Origin: Robiginitomaculum sp.
Lineage (GTDB): Bacteria > Pseudomonadota > Alphaproteobacteria > Caulobacterales > Maricaulaceae
Direction: 5' to 3'
Length of the DNA: 64,000 nucleotides
Assembly (NCBI GenBank): GCA_021776525.1
Contig: JAJFFT010000006.1
Location: forward strand, 496,001 to 560,000
Shown here: in pieces, positions 1 through 7,884 of the stretch
Layout: each line of letters begins with the position of its first letter
Numbering within the stretch: the first letter of the stretch is position 1
Position numbers and translations under genes: made by a program
Notes under the pieces: generated by a model
Told to the model about the DNA's origin: nothing
Seen by the model: the letters and a program-made list of their open reading frames with translations, nothing else
The model's database searches: none

Positions 1-48
1 TCTTTACTGGCGAGCCGAAACGCCGAGGCTCCAGCTGATGAAAAGTAA
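1..48 (+). other. Possible 3' end of an upstream gene
   Basis: Two frames are open from the left edge and end here: one stops at TGA 36-38, giving a TGATG junction with the next start, the other at TAA 46-48. In related genomes maf often follows the pyruvate phosphate dikinase regulatory protein gene, but 12-15 residues are too few to identify it. The coupled TGATG junction makes the first frame slightly more likely. Confidence 0.2.
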
Positions 49-646
49 AAAAAACCAGAAAACAAAACTCGTTTTAGCCTCTAATAGTGCCATACGAAAA
101 AAACTATTATTGCAGGCAGGCATCAACGTTACCGTTCAGCCTTCCGATGTTGACGAATGCGCCTTGAAGAAAGCGGCGCAGGGTAAAGAAGCCGGGGATA
201 TGAGCGCATTGCTGGCAACAGCAAAGGCCCAGGCCGTTACGGTTAATCAAGACCAGCTGGTCATCGGCGCGGACCAAATTTTAGAGTTTGAAAATCAGCA
301 ATTTGATAAAGTTGCCACTTTGGGAGAGACGCGAGCGAGGTTGGCGCTTTTGTCCGGCAAAACGCACTATCTTGTTGGCACGACGGTACTTGTTCAACAA
401 GGGAAGGTAATATGGGAACATAAAAGCCGGGCAAAGATGGTCATGCATGATCTGGATAAAAAAGAAATAGAGGCCTATTTGTACCGCGCCGGAAAACAGG
501 TTTTAGCCAGCGTTGGTTGTTATGAGATTGAGGGTCTCGGGGTGCGTTTGTTCGAGCGCATTGAGGGGGATTATTTCTCGATTTTGGGCCTGTCTCTCTT
601 GCCGCTCTGCAAAGAATTGCGCCGTCTGAAGGCTGTTACAATATGA
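38..646 (+). CDS. maf: Maf-like nucleotide pyrophosphatase
   Basis: Cytoplasmic Maf/YhdE-family NTP pyrophosphatase of 202 residues, a normal length. The family hydrolyses non-canonical or modified nucleoside triphosphates to monophosphates. The substrate-loop motif LASNSAIR lies at residues 13-20 and the catalytic GADQ at 77-80, with Asp79 as the expected catalytic residue. The ATG forms a TGATG junction with an upstream frame, and the 3' end overlaps aroE by 4 bases, so it sits in a coupled maf-aroE-coaE operon. Which Maf subtype (dTTP/UTP or m7GTP specific) cannot be decided from the motifs seen. Confidence 0.93.
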   Translation: MKSKKNQKTKLVLASNSAIRKKLLLQAGINVTVQPSDVDECALKKAAQGKEAGDMSALLATAKAQAVTVNQDQLVIGADQILEFENQQFDKVATLGETRARLALLSGKTHYLVGTTVLVQQGKVIWEHKSRAKMVMHDLDKKEIEAYLYRAGKQVLASVGCYEIEGLGVRLFERIEGDYFSILGLSLLPLCKELRRLKAVTI

Positions 647-1500
647 CCACAAAACAAACCCAACAGATGCACGCCTGTGTGATCGGCGACCCGATCGCGC
701 ATTCTTTATCACCGCTTCTACACGGCGCGTGGATAAAAGCAGCAAACATAAATGCTAAATACGCGCGTCGGCACGCAACAAAAAAAGAGTTTAATCAGGC
801 CGTAAAGGACTGTTTTTCTGACCCACGTTTTGTCGGCATGAATGTAACCCTGCCGCATAAAGAGGCGGCGAAGAAAATCGCAGACTGTATAGACGACACA
901 GTAAAACAGGCCGGTGCAGCAAACCTTCTAACCCGTAAAAATGGCCAGCTTTATGCAAGAAACACAGATATAGAAGGCTTCAGCGCGCCTTTATTAAAGG
1001 CGCGCACAGTGCAGCATTGGAAAAATACAAACATCGTTATTCTGGGCGCCGGCGGCGCGGCGCGGGCCGCGTTGATCGGGGCTTTAAGTCTAAAGCCGGG
1101 ACGTATTCAAATTATCAACCGCACCCAAGCCCGCGCACAGGTTTTAGCTGAGGGGTTTGGCGATAAGGTAGAGGCGCTGGATTGGTCAAAGCGGGAAGAG
1201 GCGCTGGCTGATGCCAGTCTTTTGGTTAATGCCAGCTCCGCGGGCATGACCGGTAAGCCTCCGCTGGACCTGTCTTTGCAACACATTTCCGGCGACGCAT
1301 TGGTTTATGATCTGATTTATACGCCGCAGATGACCCCCTTGCTTTGCGACGCTAAAGCCAAGGGATGTGCCATACTTGGTGGCCTTGATATGTTGATTGC
1401 ACAGGCGAAACCTTCTTTTGAAGCTTTTTTTGGTGTTCCGCCGCCACAACACACAGACGTAAAAGGGCTTTTATTGCAGGCGTTGGGAGAGGTTTCGTGA
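643..1500 (+). CDS. aroE: Shikimate dehydrogenase (NADP+)
   Basis: Catalyses NADPH-dependent reduction of 3-dehydroshikimate to shikimate in chorismate and aromatic amino acid synthesis. Of 285 residues, the N-terminal substrate domain carries SLSPLLH (21-27), NVTLPHK with the catalytic Lys73, and NTD with Asp109; the Rossmann domain carries GAGGAARA from about residue 135. The ATG overlaps the maf stop (ATGA) and the 3' end overlaps the GTG start of coaE, so the three genes are probably translated in a coupled way. It is full length with no missing key residue. Confidence 0.95.
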   Translation: MTTKQTQQMHACVIGDPIAHSLSPLLHGAWIKAANINAKYARRHATKKEFNQAVKDCFSDPRFVGMNVTLPHKEAAKKIADCIDDTVKQAGAANLLTRKNGQLYARNTDIEGFSAPLLKARTVQHWKNTNIVILGAGGAARAALIGALSLKPGRIQIINRTQARAQVLAEGFGDKVEALDWSKREEALADASLLVNASSAGMTGKPPLDLSLQHISGDALVYDLIYTPQMTPLLCDAKAKGCAILGGLDMLIAQAKPSFEAFFGVPPPQHTDVKGLLLQALGEVS

Positions 1501-2111
1501 TTATCCTTGGATTGACCGGGTCTATCGGCATGGGAAAGACGACAACCGCCGGGCTGTTTGCCAAACAAGGGATACCGGTTTTTGATGCAGACGCCACAGT
1601 TCACGAGCTTTATCAAACAGACAAGGCCTTGATAAAGACCGTAGCCGAGCGTTTTCCAAAGGCCCTGGTCGCGGGGAAAATAGATCGTGCGGTCTTGGCG
1701 CCTTTGGTGCGAAAGGAAAAAGATGCTGTTGCATTTTTAGAAGAGGCCGTTCATCCCAAAGTGGCCAAAGCGCGGGCTGCATGGCTCGAACAGGCAAAGG
1801 CAGACGATCGGCCCATCGTATTGTTTGACATACCGCTATTGTTCGAGACAGGTGGCGAGGAGCGGGTGGACAAGGTCATTGTTGTCACCGCGCCGCCAGA
1901 CGTACAAAGACAACGGGTTTTGTCGAGGCCGGGGATGAGTGAGGCCCGCTTTGAACATATTATATCTCTGCAAATGCCGGACGCAGAAAAGCGCCGCCGC
2001 GCAGATTTTGTTATCAACACATCAAAAGGCCTTGAAGATGCGGCCCAGCAAGTGCAAACCATACTCTACCAGATCAAACACCAACACCTGACAGGCAAAA
2101 GCCGGTCTTGA
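1497..2111 (+). CDS. coaE: Dephospho-CoA kinase
   Basis: Last step of coenzyme A synthesis, phosphorylating the ribose 3'-hydroxyl of dephospho-CoA with ATP. The 204-residue protein has the P-loop GSIGMGKTT at residues 8-16, followed by the DAD substrate motif typical of CoaE, and a C-terminal RRADFVINTS segment also typical of the family. The start is GTG at 1497, overlapping the aroE stop by four bases. The neighbouring aroE and dnaQ are the usual partners in alphaproteobacteria. Confidence 0.95.
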   Translation: MIILGLTGSIGMGKTTTAGLFAKQGIPVFDADATVHELYQTDKALIKTVAERFPKALVAGKIDRAVLAPLVRKEKDAVAFLEEAVHPKVAKARAAWLEQAKADDRPIVLFDIPLLFETGGEERVDKVIVVTAPPDVQRQRVLSRPGMSEARFEHIISLQMPDAEKRRRADFVINTSKGLEDAAQQVQTILYQIKHQHLTGKSRS

Positions 2112-2120
2112 AAGGCCAGA

Positions 2121-2816
2121 ATGTCCCGCGAGATAGTTTTTGATACAGAAACAACGGGGCTTAAGCCCTTTAAGGGCGACAGAATTACCGAGATCGGTTG
2201 TGTTGAGGTTATAGACCTTTTGCCAACCGGAAAAACGTTTCGGCGGTATGTAAACCCGGAACGGGATGTGCCTGAAGAGGTGGTGCGCATAACTGGGCTG
2301 ACGACCGAGTTTTTGGCCGACAAACCGTTGTTTGCAGAAATTGTTGATGACTTTCTGGAGTTTGTTGGCAAGAGCAAGATGGTTGCTCATAACGCCCGCT
2401 TTGACCGTGATTTTGTCAATGTTGAGCTGACTAAGCTGGACCGGACACCATTTGAGGATAAGCGGTTTATCGACACATTGCTTATTGCGCGAAAAAAGTT
2501 TCCTGGGGCATATAATTCCCTGGACGCCCTGTGCAAGCGCTTTTCGGTCAGCCTTTCGGAACGCGCACTGCACGGCGCGTTGCTGGACGCGAAGCTGTTG
2601 GCCGAAGTTTATCTAGAGCTAAATGGTGGACGCGAGCGCAAGCTAAACCTTGAGCCGAGCAGAGCTAAAGCCAAGAAAGCGGAACACCAGGTGGCCAAGA
2701 ATATCAAAACTGAAATCAAAGCGATTACAGCAAACTTAAGTGATGCCCAGCGCGAAGAGCACACAAAGTTTTTGGAAGAAGTTGGCGATCGGCCGTTATG
2801 GAATAAATTCCTCTAA
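2121..2816 (+). CDS. dnaQ: DNA polymerase III epsilon subunit (3'-5' proofreading exonuclease)
   Basis: Proofreading DEDDh exonuclease of the replicase. Exo I is FDTETTGL (Asp8, Glu10), Exo II is AHNARFDRDF (89-98) and Exo III is HGALLDAKLL (151-160) with the catalytic His151. After the nuclease domain a lysine-rich linker leads to a C-terminal segment, the part that in the family contacts the polymerase subunit. It follows coaE by 9 bases and faces secB. Its last codons form the left arm of a 14-bp inverted repeat. Confidence 0.95.
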   Translation: MSREIVFDTETTGLKPFKGDRITEIGCVEVIDLLPTGKTFRRYVNPERDVPEEVVRITGLTTEFLADKPLFAEIVDDFLEFVGKSKMVAHNARFDRDFVNVELTKLDRTPFEDKRFIDTLLIARKKFPGAYNSLDALCKRFSVSLSERALHGALLDAKLLAEVYLELNGGRERKLNLEPSRAKAKKAEHQVAKNIKTEIKAITANLSDAQREEHTKFLEEVGDRPLWNKFL

Positions 2817-2827
2817 CGGCCGATCGC
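2785..2827. terminator. Perfect 14-bp inverted repeat between dnaQ and secB
   Basis: Bases 2785-2798 and 2814-2827 are exact reverse complements separated by 15 bases, and the left arm lies inside the last dnaQ codons. Position between convergent genes suggests a shared bidirectional terminator, but neither side has a clear T run, so it may rather be an RNA-stabilising 3' hairpin. Confidence 0.4.
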
Positions 2828-2837
2828 AAATAAAAGC

Positions 2838-3344
2838 TTATGCGTTACCGGAAACGTCGCTTCCGCCATTGGCTTCATGGGCGGCTTGTTGTTCAAGGCC
2901 GGCGCGATAAACGGCGGCAAAATCAACCACCTCAAGAGGCAGGGCAGGGAATCCACCATCTTGCGTCAGGTCAGAAATAATGCGGCGCGCAAATGGATAG
3001 ATCAGGCGTGTGCATTCAATATGCAGCACCGGCCCAAGGCTTTCTTCGGGAATGCCAGAGATCGCAAACAAACCACAATAAACCAACTCAATGATGAATG
3101 AGGTTTTTTCCTCGCGAGTCGCCTTGACTGAAATAGACAGGCTAACTTCAAAAACATTTTCCTGTGCGGTGGTGGCACCAACCCCAATTTCCAGCTCAAT
3201 GGCTGGGGTCGGCCCGCTTTGTAAGCTGCCTGGTGCATTGGGGTTTTCAAAGGAAAGGTCGCGGATATATTGGGTCAATAACTGCAATTGCGGAGCCTGT
3301 TGCTCAGCGTTTTGTTCGTCCGGCGTGGCTGTGTCTTCACTCAT
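2838..3344 (-). CDS. secB: Protein-export chaperone SecB
   Basis: Tetrameric cytosolic chaperone that holds unfolded preproteins and delivers them to SecA. The family pattern is visible: an N-terminal LLTQYIRDLSFENPNAP block, then beta strands ending in EEKTSFIIELVYCGLF, then the helix region with YPFARRIISDLT. I chose the ATG at 3344 (168 residues) because the start 14 codons further upstream gives an N-terminus unlike SecB, while this one begins with the usual acidic, Gln-rich stretch. It is divergent from the Tim44-like gene. Confidence 0.93.
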   Translation of the reverse strand: MSEDTATPDEQNAEQQAPQLQLLTQYIRDLSFENPNAPGSLQSGPTPAIELEIGVGATTAQENVFEVSLSISVKATREEKTSFIIELVYCGLFAISGIPEESLGPVLHIECTRLIYPFARRIISDLTQDGGFPALPLEVVDFAAVYRAGLEQQAAHEANGGSDVSGNA

Positions 3345-3479
3345 TTTTCTAACTCTTCTATAATCGGCTGTGCGGGCTGCTACCACGTGGTGTGTTTAGC
3401 GGCAAGCTTCGGGCTGACTTCCTTGATAAAAACACCTTATACTGAAATAGAAACAAACGAGGCAGGAGCCACCATTTTG

Positions 3480-4097
3480 ATGCAGTTGATCCTTTTCGCC
3501 GCCATAGCCGGCTTTGTGCTCATCAAGCTTTTCAATGTGTTGGGCAAAGATGTCGGTGCGCCGCCGCAAAGCCCGCCGCGTTTGGGGTCGGCGGGATCTG
3601 GTACAGCAAAGCCTGTTGCGCCAACACCTTTGCGCCCCGCTTTCACAGGCCCCGCCGCCGCGGGGCTGGAGGCCATATACGCCGCAGACAACCGGTTTGA
3701 CCCACAAAGCTTTCTAACAGGCGCCAAAGCAGCCTATGAAATGGTGGTTGAAGCCTATTCGGCCGGGGACAAGAAAACCCTTAAAAACTTGCTGCAATCG
3801 GACGTTTATGCCCGTTATGCAGAGGCCATTGATGCCCGGACAACATCGGGCAAACAGCTTGATACAGAAATTATCCGGATTAAAAAGGCAGAAATTAAAG
3901 ATGCCGGCCTGAATAACCGAGAAGCAAGTGTGGTGGTTGAGTTTTCGGCTGACATATCCACGCGTGAGCTTAAAGAAGACGAGCCCGAAGAGGCCCAGGT
4001 CCAAATATCTTTAACCACCGAAGAGTGGACATTTGTGCGCGACGTACGCACCCGCGACCCAAACTGGAAATTAGCCAGCGTTGCTACACTGGCCTGA
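3480..4097 (+). CDS. Tim44-like domain membrane protein
   Basis: A 205-residue protein with one N-terminal transmembrane helix, a proline/alanine-rich linker and a C-terminal Tim44-like domain (from about residue 70). The family includes bacterial TimA, related to the mitochondrial import-motor anchor Tim44; its bacterial role is not settled. ATG 3480 is preceded by AGGAG at 3464-3468; an in-frame TTG directly before it is a possible alternative. It lies divergent from secB and directly upstream of mltA, a conserved order in the class, which suggests an envelope role. Confidence 0.85.
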   Translation: MQLILFAAIAGFVLIKLFNVLGKDVGAPPQSPPRLGSAGSGTAKPVAPTPLRPAFTGPAAAGLEAIYAADNRFDPQSFLTGAKAAYEMVVEAYSAGDKKTLKNLLQSDVYARYAEAIDARTTSGKQLDTEIIRIKKAEIKDAGLNNREASVVVEFSADISTRELKEDEPEEAQVQISLTTEEWTFVRDVRTRDPNWKLASVATLA

Positions 4098-4106
4098 GGC
4101 GAATCG

Positions 4107-5372
4107 ATGGTGAAGTGGTCTGCATTTTTTCTAGCCAGCGCATTGGTGCTCGTTGGTTGTGCTAGTACAGCACCAGCACCAATTGCCTCGCCGCCAATAA
4201 CGAGCCCGGAAAACGCACCGGCGCCAGAAGAAGAAAGACAAACGCCCGGGACGCCGTCGCCGGATTTTCCACGCATTGCAGAAACGTCGCTTTCTGATCT
4301 TTCAACAAATGAGTTTTCAAACCTGCCCGGTTGGGCTGACGCAAACCCAATTTTGGCGTTGACGGCCTTTCAGCGCTCTTGTGCAGCCTTTACGAGGGCT
4401 GGGGACAAAGGGGTTGTTTGGGAACATGTATGCGAGAAGGCGCTGTCCACAGACGTAGAAAAAGACGCTGCGCGGACATACTTTGAAACATATTTCATCC
4501 CACAAGAACAAAGCACAATTGATGGTCAAGGCGGCCTGTTGACCGCTTATTACGAGCCAGAGCTGGAGGTTCGCACCGCACCTGCTCCGGGGTTTGACGA
4601 ACCAATTTATGCCCGGCCAGAAGACCTGGTTACGGTTGACCCGAAAAAATTCAAGGCCACCGGGTTTCGCGGCCGCAAATTGATGGGCAGGGTCGATGAG
4701 GGTCAATTAGTACCCTATTACACACGAAACAAGATCATAGAAATGGGCGGTAAGGCGTTAGCCTGGGGACGTGCGGCGGACGTTTTTTTTCTGCAAGTGC
4801 AAGGCTCTGGTCGTCTGCATTTTAATGATGGCCGCACCATGCGCGCCGCCTTTGCGGGGCATAATGGCCACACCTATACCTCGATCGGCCGGGTGCTGAT
4901 AAAAAGCGGCGAATTAGCATCCGGAAAAGCCTCAAAAGGGGCCATAGAGCGGTGGATGAAAACCGCAGGCCCCGAAAAAGCCCGAGGCCTGATGAACAAT
5001 AACCAGCGCTATGTGTTTTTTGCGGCCCAAACCATTAAAGATGAAGCTCTGGGTCCCGTCGGCACACAAGGTGTGCCGCTGACTGCTGGCGCATCGCTGG
5101 CTGTTGATCCGGGGCTTTATTCTATGGGGACGCCCATATGGGTGGATACCCGCCTTCCCAAAAACGGTAAGGATTGGAAGGGCCAGCCCACACAGTTTCT
5201 GGCGATTGCCCAAGATACCGGAGGTGCCATAAAGGGCCCGGTGCGGGGGGATTTGTTTATCGGGTCTGGTGCAAAGGCCGGTCGCCGTGCCGGTATTGTA
5301 AAACACCCCGCCCGGTGGTGGGTTCTGGTCCCGCGGGCTTTGGTTGCGGGGACTGCCGGTTCACAATCATGA
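4107..5372 (+). CDS. mltA: Membrane-bound lytic murein transglycosylase A
   Basis: Outer-membrane lipoprotein that cleaves peptidoglycan glycan strands with formation of 1,6-anhydromuropeptides. The 421-residue sequence begins with a lipoprotein signal ending in LVGCAS (Cys18) and a Pro-rich linker, followed by the MltA barrel domain and the C-terminal 3D domain, where AQDTGGAIKG and RGDLFIGSG carry the conserved Asp residues. The stop overlaps the ATG of smr (ATGA at 5369-5372). The gene order Tim44-like, mltA, smr supports the call. Confidence 0.93.
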   Translation: MVKWSAFFLASALVLVGCASTAPAPIASPPITSPENAPAPEEERQTPGTPSPDFPRIAETSLSDLSTNEFSNLPGWADANPILALTAFQRSCAAFTRAGDKGVVWEHVCEKALSTDVEKDAARTYFETYFIPQEQSTIDGQGGLLTAYYEPELEVRTAPAPGFDEPIYARPEDLVTVDPKKFKATGFRGRKLMGRVDEGQLVPYYTRNKIIEMGGKALAWGRAADVFFLQVQGSGRLHFNDGRTMRAAFAGHNGHTYTSIGRVLIKSGELASGKASKGAIERWMKTAGPEKARGLMNNNQRYVFFAAQTIKDEALGPVGTQGVPLTAGASLAVDPGLYSMGTPIWVDTRLPKNGKDWKGQPTQFLAIAQDTGGAIKGPVRGDLFIGSGAKAGRRAGIVKHPARWWVLVPRALVAGTAGSQS

Positions 5373-5908
5373 CCCGACGTCCCAAAGATGAAGACGCCAG
5401 CCAGTCACTTTGGGAGGTGGTTAAAGACACAATTGCGCCGCTTAAAAACAGAAAAGGCACAGGCCCGATACATAAAGCCGGTGTACCTCAGTCCCCAGAG
5501 CCGAAACAAACAGTGCCGCGACACAGAGTAAGACAACAAGCGCCGACCGCTTTAAAACCGACCAGACAGACCCGCACAGAAAGTGCTGAAAACCTCTCTT
5601 CTCATAAAAGAGTGCGCCGTGGCCGCATAGAGACACAGGCCAGAATTGACCTGCACGGCAAACGCCATGACGAAGCCAGAGCCTTTTTATTAAGACGGCT
5701 TAGCGCGTGCGCGGCCGATAACCTGCGCAGCGTTTTGGTCATAACCGGGCGCGGCGAGAGGGATGAAGGCGTGCTGCGCACCGGCCTGCCCAATTGGATG
5801 GGCGAGGGGGCATTTCGCGTGCTGGTTTCCGGTTACGCCCCGGCCCATACGCGCCATGGCGGCAAAGGGGCATGGTATGTTTTTTTGCGTAAAAACAAGC
5901 CTCTATAA
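5369..5908 (+). CDS. Smr domain protein
   Basis: 179 residues: a charged, low-complexity N-terminal half and a C-terminal Smr (MutS2-related) domain. The domain shows DLHG and the TGRG loop, both diagnostic. Smr domains are known as nucleases acting on DNA or, as in SmrB, on mRNA at collided ribosomes; which applies here is unknown. ATG 5369 was chosen because it overlaps the mltA stop and gives a clean N-terminus. The 3' end overlaps the hslU stop region by 6 bases on the opposite strand. Confidence 0.85.
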   Translation: MTRRPKDEDASQSLWEVVKDTIAPLKNRKGTGPIHKAGVPQSPEPKQTVPRHRVRQQAPTALKPTRQTRTESAENLSSHKRVRRGRIETQARIDLHGKRHDEARAFLLRRLSACAADNLRSVLVITGRGERDEGVLRTGLPNWMGEGAFRVLVSGYAPAHTRHGGKGAWYVFLRKNKPL

Positions 5909-7210
5909 AATGAACTTGGAAAGATCCGTATCACGCGACAGGGTTTCCAACCGCTCCAAGACATAAGCCTTGTCAATCTCAACGGTTTCGCCGTCATTTT
6001 CCGATGCGGTAAAGCTAACCTCTTCCAACAGTTTTTCCATAACTGTTTGCAAGCGCCGCGCGCCGATGTTTTCAACACGGGCATTTACAGATGCAGATAT
6101 ATCGGCAATGGCCTCAATGGCGCTTTTTTGAAAATCCAGCGTTACGCCTTCTGTGGCCATCAAAGCGGTATATTGCGAGATGAGCGAAGCTTCAGGTTCG
6201 GTCAGTATGCGCGAAAAGTCTTCACGTGTAAGGGCGCGCAGCTCAACCCGGATGGGCAAGCGGCCTTGTAATTCAGGCAACATGTCGGATGGTTTGGCAA
6301 CGTGAAAAGCCCCCGACGCAATAAACAAAATATGATCTGTTTTTACCGGGCCGTGCTTGGTGCTGACCGTGGTACCTTCAATCAGAGGCAGTAAATCGCG
6401 TTGAACCCCTTCGCGAGAGACATCGCCGCCCTGTCGTTCAGAACGGGCGGTAATTTTGTCAATTTCGTCCAAAAAGACGATGCCGTCATTTTCAACCGCA
6501 GATATGGCCTCAGACACGATGTGGGTTTCATCCAGCAAACGGTCGCTTTCTTCTTCGATCAACGGCGCATAGGCGTCAACAACACGCAGCCGGCGTGATT
6601 TTGTTCGCCCACCAAGTCCCTTGCCCAGCATTTCGCCAAGGTCCAACATGCCCATGCCACCGCCTTGCATGCCGGGAATATCAAGGGCCTGAAAGGGTGA
6701 GGTGTTATCGGGAAGGTCCAGATCGATTTCCTTGTCATCCAACAAACCGGACCGCAGACGTTCGCGAAAGGATTCGCGCGTCGCAGAACTGGCATTGGCA
6801 CCAACCAGCGCCTCCAGAACCCGGTCTTCAGCCGCCGCTTCGGCGCGAGACTTGACCTCGGCGCGCTTGGCTTCGCGGACCATAATCAAGGCCATTTCGA
6901 TCAGATCACGAATGATCTGTTCCACATCGCGGCCAACATAGCCAACTTCGGTAAATTTGGTGGCTTCGATTTTGATAAATGGTGCGCCGGCCAGCTTGGC
7001 CAGACGTCGGGCAATCTCTGTTTTGCCAACGCCCGTGGGGCCAATCATCAAAATGTTTTTTGGTGTAATTTCACTCTTCAGGCTGTCATCAACACGCCGC
7101 CTGCGCCAGCGATTACGCAGGGCCACAGCCACGGCGCGTTTGGCGTTGTTTTGTGCAACAATATGGCGATCCAGTTCGGCAACAATTTGCCGGGGTGTAT
7201 ACTCGGTCAT
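5903..7210 (-). CDS. hslU: ATP-dependent protease ATPase subunit HslU
   Basis: Hexameric AAA+ unfoldase that feeds substrates to HslV. Of 435 residues, Walker A is GPTGVGKTE (57-65), the Walker B segment is [10 protein letters not shown], and the protein ends with LSKFIL, the C-terminal tail that docks into HslV. The variable I domain lies between them. The gene starts 18 bases after hslV and is clearly its operon partner. Confidence 0.97.
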   Translation of the reverse strand: MTEYTPRQIVAELDRHIVAQNNAKRAVAVALRNRWRRRRVDDSLKSEITPKNILMIGPTGVGKTEIARRLAKLAGAPFIKIEATKFTEVGYVGRDVEQIIRDLIEMALIMVREAKRAEVKSRAEAAAEDRVLEALVGANASSATRESFRERLRSGLLDDKEIDLDLPDNTSPFQALDIPGMQGGGMGMLDLGEMLGKGLGGRTKSRRLRVVDAYAPLIEEESDRLLDETHIVSEAISAVENDGIVFLDEIDKITARSERQGGDVSREGVQRDLLPLIEGTTVSTKHGPVKTDHILFIASGAFHVAKPSDMLPELQGRLPIRVELRALTREDFSRILTEPEASLISQYTALMATEGVTLDFQKSAIEAIADISASVNARVENIGARRLQTVMEKLLEEVSFTASENDGETVEIDKAYVLERLETLSRDTDLSKFIL

Positions 7211-7228
7211 TTCAATCCTGATCAGGCT

Positions 7229-7792
7229 TTAAAGTTCAAGGACCTCGACGGTCAGATTACGATTGGTGTAGACGCAAATATCGGCGGCAATATCCATGGC
7301 GCGCCGGGCGATAATTTCGGCATCATCTTCATAACCATAAAGCGCGTGGGCCGCAGCCAGAGCGTAATTGCCACCCGAACCAATGGCGGCAATGTCATTT
7401 TCAGGCTCTAACACGTCGCCTGCCCCGGTCAGCAAATAAAAAGCTTTGGCGTCGGCGACGATCAACATGGCTTCCAGACGGCGTAAAAACCGGTCCGTGC
7501 GCCAGTCTTTGGCGAGCTCGACACAAGCGCGGGCCAATTGAGACGGGTATTGCTCCAGCTTGGTTTCCAGGCGCTCGAAAAGCGCCATTGCATCTGCGGT
7601 TGAACCTGCAAAACCGGCGGATACGCCCTTGGTGCCCAGCGGGCGGACCTTTTGCGCATTGCCCTTCATGATGGTTTGTCCAACCGAAACCTGGCCGTCA
7701 CCGGCGATAACGGTTTTGCCGTTTTTACGAACGGCCAAAATGGTCGTGCCGCGCCAGCCTGGAAAGGGTTGGTTGTCTGCCTGACTGCTCAC
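7229..7792 (-). CDS. hslV: ATP-dependent protease proteolytic subunit HslV
   Basis: Proteasome-beta-like threonine peptidase of 187 residues, the catalytic core of the HslVU complex. The motif GWRGTTIL places the catalytic N-terminal threonine at residue 16 after propeptide removal; AGDGQVS and the lysine in the NAQKVRPLG segment are also conserved. I chose GTG 7792 over upstream starts because AAGGAG lies about seven bases before it and the resulting short propeptide matches the family. It is first in the hslVU operon. Confidence 0.95.
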   Translation of the reverse strand: MSSQADNQPFPGWRGTTILAVRKNGKTVIAGDGQVSVGQTIMKGNAQKVRPLGTKGVSAGFAGSTADAMALFERLETKLEQYPSQLARACVELAKDWRTDRFLRRLEAMLIVADAKAFYLLTGAGDVLEPENDIAAIGSGGNYALAAAHALYGYEDDAEIIARRAMDIAADICVYTNRNLTVEVLEL

Positions 7793-7884
7793 AAATGGCT
7801 CCTTAGCTCTGTCGAGAACCATGTGGGCGTTTGTGCACCATGGTTCAAGGGCCATCTATCACGGAAATAATGGGTGTGTGAACC

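Noticed and set aside
3288-3479. N-terminal extension of the Tim44-like gene
   Set aside because: Would overlap secB on the other strand and adds 64 residues unlike the family; AGGAG supports the start at 3480.
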